Assembly (NCBI GenBank): GCA_964596015.1
Contig: CAZQSB010000037.1
Span: 1-28,334 of the forward strand
Length of the DNA stretch: 28,334 nucleotides
Origin: WJMD01 sp964596015
GTDB taxonomy: Bacteria; Joyebacterota; Joyebacteria; Joyebacterales; Joyebacteraceae
Direction: 5' to 3'
Position 1 is the first letter of the stretch. Each line of letters opens with the position of its first letter. A program made the position numbers and the translations under genes. The notes under the pieces are model-generated. The model was given only the letters and a program-made list of their open reading frames with translations, was not told the DNA's origin and ran no database searches. Positions 23,432-28,334 of the stretch are shown here, in pieces.

Positions 23432-23710
23432 GTCCGCCTCCGTCGCTCCCCGCGCGGGCGCGAGTCTGACGACGGTCGCTCCCCAGCCGCTCGCGTCGGA
23501 CGCGAGCGAGAACGACTCCACCTCCGGGAGCTTCCCGAGCACGGAATGGACAAGCTCGCGCATCGCGCCGGTTCCTTTTCCGTGGATGATGCGGACGTCG
23601 AGGATGCCGCGCCGTCTGCAGAGCGACAGGTAATGCGGCACGAGGTCCTTGACGTCCCCCGGTCTGAACGTGTGAAGGTCGAGCGTCCCGTCGATCGGCA
23701 TCTCGCCCAT
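23417..23710 (-). CDS. Small Smr-domain protein
   Basis: A protein of 97 residues consisting almost only of an Smr domain: 'TLDLHTFRPGDVKDLVPHYL', then 'VRIIHGKGTGAMRELVHSVL' and a final strand 'GWGATVVRL'. 'LDLH' and 'HGKGTG' are the diagnostic motifs. Stand-alone Smr domains are linked to nicking or RNA endonuclease activity (MutS2 C-terminus, SmrB). The ATG at 23710 is used. A second ATG at 23701 is possible, and neither has a strong ribosome binding site. Its last codons lie inside a 37-bp tandem duplication. Confidence 0.87.
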   Translation of the reverse strand: MGEMPIDGTLDLHTFRPGDVKDLVPHYLSLCRRRGILDVRIIHGKGTGAMRELVHSVLGKLPEVESFSLASDASGWGATVVRLAPARGATEADERHQ

Positions 23711-23764
23711 ACGCTTCGGAGCGGACGCGCCGCTCCGCCTCCCGGTCCCCGCGCGGGGCCGATC

Positions 23765-24703
23765 TCAGTAGCTCGGACTCAGGAGTCCGCCGATGATGAG
23801 CTCGGTCGCGTCGTCCTCGCTGAGGCCGCGCGACATCAGTGTCTCGAGCTGCTTGGAATCGACGCTGCCGATGGCGGCCTCGTGGGTGACGTGAGCCTTC
23901 GGATGACGGACCTCCACGATCGGGACCGCCTTGGCCACGGCTTCGCCCTGCACGATCTCCTTGCAGTCGACGTGTCCCCGCGCGCCCGGCGCGGACGCGA
24001 TGAGGGTGTTCCGGATGTCGGCCTGCGCCCTGTCCCTCACCGCAATGCTCGTCGTAAGAACGCCGCGGGCGGCGTCTCCGACGAGTTCGGCCTGCTCGTG
24101 GATCTTCACGCGGTCGTCGCCGCGCGCGCTGATACGGGCGGCCATCTCGAGGACGCTCCTCGCTCGGCAGGTCGCCCGGTAGTCGAAGTCGATCTCGCCG
24201 ACCGCCCCCTTGATGAGCTCGAAGTCGGTCCGGAACCTGGCTCCATCCTCAAGCGTGATGGTCGCCTTCGGCACGACCCGGACGCCGCCCTCATCGCCGT
24301 GGACGTGTCGCTCGAGGTAGACGTACTCGGCGCCGGGACCGATCGTGATCTCGGCGTCCATCGTGTGCAGCACGTCGACGGCGTTCGGGAACGTGCAGCT
24401 CGCCAGAATGGCGACCCGCGAGTCCTCCTCCATGCGCGTCGTCATGTTGATCCGCTGGACGCCGGTCTCCGGAAGAAGCCCGAAGCAGATCCTCACTGGC
24501 TGTTCGATCCTCGCTCCGGCCTTCACAACGACCGAGGCCTCGATGCCGTCTTCCTGTTCGTCGGCCTCGACCTCGAGGCCGGGCACGAGATGGAGACCCA
24601 GCACCTTGTTGCCGTGGACCTCGACGTGGGCGACGTCTCCCGCCGTCACGCACTCCTCCCCGATGCTCTCGTAGAGCGCGCTGACAAGCTCCTGTCTATC
24701 CAC
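23765..24703 (-). CDS. SufB/SufD-like Fe-S cluster scaffold protein (SmsB-like)
   Basis: A protein of 312 residues, shorter than SufB (about 480) or SufD (about 420), consisting of the beta-helical core and the C-terminal helical region. The C-terminal signature is clear: 'EVRHPKAHVTHEAAIGSVDS' then 'LMSRGLSEDDATELIIGGLL'. Several cysteines are present ('GEECVT', 'RICFGL', 'ASCTFP', 'ATCRAR', 'VDCKEI'). The only partner in the window is the SufC-like ATPase, whose stop it overlaps by 8 bases. No second SufB/D, SufS, SufE or SufU is seen. This fits a reduced two-gene SUF-like minimal (SMS) arrangement in which one protein replaces the SufB-SufD heterodimer. The start is a GTG at 24703 with GGAGGAA six bases upstream. 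Confidence 0.85.
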   Translation of the reverse strand: MDRQELVSALYESIGEECVTAGDVAHVEVHGNKVLGLHLVPGLEVEADEQEDGIEASVVVKAGARIEQPVRICFGLLPETGVQRINMTTRMEEDSRVAILASCTFPNAVDVLHTMDAEITIGPGAEYVYLERHVHGDEGGVRVVPKATITLEDGARFRTDFELIKGAVGEIDFDYRATCRARSVLEMAARISARGDDRVKIHEQAELVGDAARGVLTTSIAVRDRAQADIRNTLIASAPGARGHVDCKEIVQGEAVAKAVPIVEVRHPKAHVTHEAAIGSVDSKQLETLMSRGLSEDDATELIIGGLLSPSY

Positions 24704-25439
24704 GGGATTCCTCCGGCTCCGGTCTGTTCTTGTGATCGCACGGGATGCACTTCTCGCCGAAGTACTGCTCGATGGTTCTGACGGGCCCCTTCCTGATGAA
24801 GCGCCCGCAGCACATGAGGAACGCGTGGTCGGCCTGTCTCAGGACGGCCTCGCTGTGCGTGATGAGAAGCACGGTCGCGCCGCGTTCCCTGAGGGAAGCG
24901 ATGGCCTCGAAGATGCGGTTCAGCGCCTCGACATCGATGCCCGAGTCGGGCTCGTCCATGAGGACCACCTTCGGTCTCATCGCCATGATGGACGCGAGTT
25001 CGATCCTCTTCCTCTCGCCGCCCGAGAGCGTGCGGTCGACGGCCCGCCCACGGTACCTCCCGGGATCGAGGCCGACGAGCTCGAGGAGCTCATCGAGGTC
25101 GGCCCCGTCGCCGCGGGCACCGGCGAGCACGAAGTCGCGGACGGAGAGCCCCTCGTAGCGCGCAGGTTCCTGCCAGGCCAGGGTGATGCCCATCCTGGCG
25201 CGCTCGTCCACGCCGACCCCCTTGAGCGACTCGCCCTCGAAGAGTATGTCGCCCTCGTGATGCGTGTAGCCGTGGAGCCCCATGATGGTGTTCGCGAACG
25301 TCGACTTGCCCGCGCCGTTCGGTCCGACGACGGCGTGGACGTGCCCCTCCCAGATGTCGACGGACAAGCCGTCCAGGATGAGCTTCCCTCCGAGGTCGAG
25401 GGTCACGTTCCGCGCCTCGAGTATCGTTCTGTTCTGCAT
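24696..25439 (-). CDS. SufC-like ABC ATPase with cysteine-rich C-terminal tail (SmsC-like)
   Basis: A protein of 247 residues with Walker A 'GPNGAGKS' (39-46), signature 'LSGGERKRIELASIM' and Walker B 'VVLMDEPDSGIDVEAL', the SufC form. It powers conformational change in the SufB/D-like scaffold during Fe-S cluster assembly. The C-terminal tail is unusual: 'MCCGRFIRKG' gives Cys210-Cys211, and 'GEKCIPCDHKN' gives Cys231, Cys234 and His236. This set could hold zinc or an Fe-S cluster. The ATG at 25439 has only a modest purine-rich site upstream. It follows the dehydratase stop by 72 bases and overlaps the SufB-like gene by 8 bases. Confidence 0.9.
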   Translation of the reverse strand: MQNRTILEARNVTLDLGGKLILDGLSVDIWEGHVHAVVGPNGAGKSTFANTIMGLHGYTHHEGDILFEGESLKGVGVDERARMGITLAWQEPARYEGLSVRDFVLAGARGDGADLDELLELVGLDPGRYRGRAVDRTLSGGERKRIELASIMAMRPKVVLMDEPDSGIDVEALNRIFEAIASLRERGATVLLITHSEAVLRQADHAFLMCCGRFIRKGPVRTIEQYFGEKCIPCDHKNRPEPEESRG

Positions 25440-25511
25440 GTCGGTGCCCTTCGTCCCTTCGCGGCCAGAAGCGACCGCGACCCGGCGGATGCGATGCGCA
25501 ACCTCTCCAGA

Positions 25512-26516
25512 CTAGCGCGTCCCGCGCGGTCCTTCATCCCCTTTTCGGCCCCGCTCCCCCGCGACGAGACCGCAGAGGACGCCGGCATCGACGTTCCGGC
25601 CGCAGAGCACGACGGCGACGGTCTCGCCGGGAGCGATGGCTCCGCGCTCCGCGAAAGCCAGCGCGCCGGCCGCCGCCGCGCCGGCGGCGCCCTCGGCGAT
25701 GTGCCCCTCATCGAAAAGAAGCCGCATGCCCTCTGCGATCTCGTCCTCGGTCACGCCGCACCAACCGGCCACGAGCTCGCGCGCCGGTGCGAGCGTGACC
25801 GCACCCTCCTCCACGCCGCCGGCGGTCGCGTCGGAGAGCGTGGGCTCGACGGAGACATCGACCACGCGGCCGGCGCGGACCGACTCGTAGAGGGCCGGCG
25901 AGCGCTCGGGATAGGCGCCCAGGACGCGCGCCGCCGGGCGCCCGGCCGCCAGATAGCCTGCCATCCCGGTGATGAGCCCTCCGCCTCCGACCGACGCCAC
26001 GACGGCCGCGACCTCGGGAAGGTCCTCGAGGATCTCGGCCGCGATGGTGCCCTGTCCCCCGATCACGACGGGGTCGTTGTAGGCCGAGATGTAGACCCGG
26101 CCGGTCTCCTCCGCCTCCGTTCGGGACAGCGCCTCGGACTCGGCGCACTCGCGCCCCTCGACGACCACTTCGGCTCCCCTCTCCCGAAGCGCGGCGACCT
26201 TCCCCGCGTCGGCGGTCACGGGGACGCGGATCCGCACTGACGTCCCGACCTCGGCGGCGGCGCGGAGCACCGCGAGGCCGTGGTTCCCCGTCGAGGCGGT
26301 CACGACGCCCCGCCCCCGCTCAGCGTCGTCGAGCGCCAGCAGACGATTGAGGGCACCGCGGTATTTGAAGGAGCCCGTGCGCTGAAGCGTCTCGAGCTTC
26401 AGATGGACGTCGGCCCCCGACCGCTCGGAGAGGACCTCCGAACGCACGAGCGGGGTCCTGACGATGAGGCCGCGAAGCCTCTCGAGCGCGCCGTCGACTT
26501 CCTTCCTGATGTTCAT
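25512..26516 (-). CDS. Threonine/serine dehydratase-like PLP enzyme
   Basis: A fold-type II PLP enzyme of 334 residues. The PLP lysine is Lys51 in 'RTGSFKYRGA', the substrate loop is 'ASTGNHGLA' and the phosphate-binding glycine loop is 'VASVGGGGLITG'. Length and the absence of a C-terminal ACT domain fit catabolic threonine/serine dehydratase, serine racemase or hydroxy-aspartate dehydratase types; the substrate cannot be decided here. The ATG at 26516 overlaps the MATE stop (ATGA), with GGGAGG eight bases upstream, so it is translationally coupled to the transporter. Upstream open frame to 26897 is shadow of that gene. Confidence 0.88.
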   Translation of the reverse strand: MNIRKEVDGALERLRGLIVRTPLVRSEVLSERSGADVHLKLETLQRTGSFKYRGALNRLLALDDAERGRGVVTASTGNHGLAVLRAAAEVGTSVRIRVPVTADAGKVAALRERGAEVVVEGRECAESEALSRTEAEETGRVYISAYNDPVVIGGQGTIAAEILEDLPEVAAVVASVGGGGLITGMAGYLAAGRPAARVLGAYPERSPALYESVRAGRVVDVSVEPTLSDATAGGVEEGAVTLAPARELVAGWCGVTEDEIAEGMRLLFDEGHIAEGAAGAAAAGALAFAERGAIAPGETVAVVLCGRNVDAGVLCGLVAGERGRKGDEGPRGTR

Positions 26517-27883
26517 GGATGGGCCTCCCAGCCGCTCTCGCGCGTTCTCTGCGCTACGATGCGTCCAAGCCACACGGCGGCCACCACGCCGGCGACGACA
26601 TTGGAGACGGAACCAGCCCAGAAGATCCCGGAGAGCCCGATGAGATGCGACCCGGCGAGCGCCAGCGGCACGTAGAGGCCGAAGACCTGGAGGAGCGACG
26701 TCGCGGCGCCGTCGACCGGACGGTCGAGCACGCTCAGCGACGTCGATGAGAGAAGCAGGATGCCCCGAAAGCCGTAGCTCGCCGGCACGATCCACAGATA
26801 CAGAATGATCCTCTCGATGACGACGGGGTCCTCGTTGAACGCCTCGGCGATCGGGCGGGCCAGAAACGCCAGCGCGGCTGCGGCCCCGATTCCCCACAGG
26901 AACGCGAAACGGTTGGCGAGACGGACGCCCCGCCGGAGACGCTCAAACCGGAAGGCTCCCCAGTTCTGCCCCACGAACGGCGGCATCACGCTCCGGAGCG
27001 CCATGATGACCGTCAGCGAGAGGGTCTCGACCCGGGTGGCGACGCCGAACGCCGCCACTGCCGCCGGGCCGTAGGCCGACACGAGGCGGGTGATGACGCC
27101 GATGCCGACCGGGATCAGGATGTTCGAGAGCGAGACAGGCACTCCGATGAACAGGATCCTCCGCCACGACTCCCACACGGCCCGGAGCCCCGGGAAGCGG
27201 AGCGTGATCATCCTCTCGCGTCGTGAGAGGACCCAGAGGGCGACCGTGAACGTGACGGCCCGAGAGCACACGGTCGCAAGGGCGGCGCCGGCTATCTCGA
27301 GCCTCGGGAAGGGTCCTATGCCGAAAATGAGGAGCGGGTCCAGGATGAAGTTCATCGCCACGGCCACCAGCATGATGAGGCTGGGCGTCAGCGTGTCGCC
27401 GGTGGCGCGGATGGCGTTGTTCCCGACCATCGGGACGACGACGAATATCATCCCGATGTACCAGATAGACATGTATCGCTGGACGAGTGAGAGAACCTCC
27501 CCCTCGGCCCCGAGCGCGGTGAAGAGCGGTTCGATGGTGAACAGGCCGCACACGACGAGCACCGCCACGACGAGCAGCGCCAGGGCCAGGCCGTCGGTCG
27601 CGAGACGGGCCGTCTTGTCCCGGTCGCCCTCCCCGATGGCGCGCGAGACGACGGCCGACGTCCCCATCCCCAGGCCGAGCGCGAGCCCGGCGATCACGAA
27701 AACGACGGGGAACGTGAACGAGATGGCGGCCAGCTCGGGCGTGCCGAGCCGGCCGACGAAGTAGGTGTCCGCGAGATTGAAGCCCTGCATGCCGACGATG
27801 CCCAGGACCATCGGCGCGGTCAGGCGGGCGAGCGTCGCGGCGACAGGCCCGTCGACGAGCCGGGCGCGCCGGGGATTCGTCAG
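26513..27883 (-). CDS. MATE family efflux transporter
   Basis: A protein of 456 residues with about twelve membrane helices and the two-fold MATE layout: 'ADTYFVGRLGTPELAAISFTFP' in the first half and 'GPAAVAAFGVATRVETLSL' plus 'PFVGQNWGAFRFERL' in the second. It would exchange cations (Na+ or H+) for drugs or metabolites. The first ATG (27811) lies inside the first helix region. The coding homology extends upstream ('RLVDGPVAATLARLTAP', typical of MATE N-termini) to a CTG at 27883. This CTG overlaps the phosphorylase stop as CTGA and has GAGGGGG seven bases upstream, so the CTG is taken as the start. No in-frame ATG, GTG or TTG fits better. Confidence 0.85.
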   Translation of the reverse strand: MTNPRRARLVDGPVAATLARLTAPMVLGIVGMQGFNLADTYFVGRLGTPELAAISFTFPVVFVIAGLALGLGMGTSAVVSRAIGEGDRDKTARLATDGLALALLVVAVLVVCGLFTIEPLFTALGAEGEVLSLVQRYMSIWYIGMIFVVVPMVGNNAIRATGDTLTPSLIMLVAVAMNFILDPLLIFGIGPFPRLEIAGAALATVCSRAVTFTVALWVLSRRERMITLRFPGLRAVWESWRRILFIGVPVSLSNILIPVGIGVITRLVSAYGPAAVAAFGVATRVETLSLTVIMALRSVMPPFVGQNWGAFRFERLRRGVRLANRFAFLWGIGAAAALAFLARPIAEAFNEDPVVIERIILYLWIVPASYGFRGILLLSSTSLSVLDRPVDGAATSLLQVFGLYVPLALAGSHLIGLSGIFWAGSVSNVVAGVVAAVWLGRIVAQRTRESGWEAHP

Positions 27884-28334
27884 GCGAGTGCCCCCTCTTC
27901 GGTCTTCTCGAGCGTGTAGGCGTTCTCGACGTACTGGCTGATCATGCGCTGGGCGTTGAAGAACGAACCGTTGAGCGCTATGGCGTGGCGCATCACGCGG
28001 GCGAACTCCTGCGGCCTGTTGTAGTAGAGCGGCAGGATGACGTGCTGGAGCTTCCCGTAGAGCGAGGTCCTCTCATCGATGTCTCCGACGTCGTCGCGCC
28101 ACTCCTCTCCCACCGACCATCCCGTCACTCCCTCGACGTGGCCTTCGATCCACCATCCGTCGAGCGTCGAGAAGCTCGGCACGCCGTTCAGGGCCGCCTT
28201 CATGCCGCTCGTCCCGGAGGCCTCCCTGGGCTTTTCCGGCGTATTGAGCCAGAGGTCGACTCCCGACGTGATGACGGCGCCGAGGTCCATGTCGTACCCC
28301 TCGAGGTAGACGATGGGGATCTCGTCCTCGAGTT
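27880..28334 (-). CDS. glgP: Alpha-glucan (glycogen) phosphorylase, C-terminal part; 5' end outside the window
   Basis: The frame is open to the right edge of the window and gives the last 150 or so residues of a glycogen phosphorylase-type enzyme, which releases glucose 1-phosphate from alpha-1,4-glucans. Diagnostic segments are 'EGYDMDLGAVITSGVDLWLN', 'PREASGTSGMKAALNGV' (the PLP-lysine motif; Lys in 'GMKAA') and 'LDGWWIEG'. The 'EASGTSGMKA' form is that of the shorter bacterial/archaeal GlgP branch. The stop at 27880-27882 overlaps the putative MATE start. Confidence 0.9.
   Translation of the reverse strand, partial: LEDEIPIVYLEGYDMDLGAVITSGVDLWLNTPEKPREASGTSGMKAALNGVPSFSTLDGWWIEGHVEGVTGWSVGEEWRDDVGDIDERTSLYGKLQHVILPLYYNRPQEFARVMRHAIALNGSFFNAQRMISQYVENAYTLEKTEEGALA

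Overview
The window is a gene-dense, high-GC bacterial segment with no RNA genes, insertion sequences or CRISPR arrays that I can see. The organism most likely has an outer membrane. Evidence for this is a C25 (gingipain-type) peptidase ending in an 'NxPNPFNP' plus FlgD-like C-terminal module, a MacA-type periplasmic adaptor and lipobox lipoproteins. The combination of that C-terminal module, FG-GAP propellers, GIN-domain lipoproteins and a two-gene SufC/SufB-like Fe-S system points to an uncultured FCB-type lineage such as Eisenbacteria, Krumholzibacteriota or Zixibacteria. That placement is inference; no marker gene here proves it.

Layout, left to right. (1) The 3' part of a large secreted C25 peptidase (1-3834, +) converges on an ABC-F ATPase gene (3974-5911, -) across a strong bidirectional hairpin. 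(2) A 310-bp divergent intergenic region carries a symmetric promoter-like element. It leads into a MacAB-like export operon (6222-10600, +): adaptor, ATPase and two separate FtsX/MacB-type permeases. This is followed by an eIF2B-alpha-fold protein that seems to lack the isomerase cysteine. (3) A probable promoter precedes L-lysine 6-aminotransferase (11728-13074, +). After a pair of hairpins come four genes of unknown function (13131-16580, +) encoding what looks like an inner-membrane complex. (4) From 16609 to the right edge everything is on the minus strand, closely packed and often overlapping by 4 bp. In transcription order (right to left): glycogen/alpha-glucan phosphorylase C-terminus, MATE transporter, threonine/serine dehydratase-like PLP enzyme, SufC-like ATPase, SufB/D-like protein, Smr-domain protein, OsmC, D-2-hydroxyacid dehydrogenase, two GIN-domain (DUF2807) lipoproteins, membrane-anchored SpoIIE/RsbU-type phosphatase, CpeT/CpcT-family protein, and a tandem GNAT acetyltransferase.

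Most starts have clear GGAGG-type ribosome binding sites. Several rely on translational coupling (GTGA, ATGA and an apparent CTGA overlap) and on GTG, TTG or CTG starts. The most interesting material is the uncharacterised four-gene membrane cassette, the SufC/SufB-like pair with a cysteine-bearing C-terminal tail, the paralogous GIN lipoproteins with SGSG versus SGAG ladders, and a CpeT-like protein translationally linked to a signalling phosphatase in a window with no phycobilisome genes.
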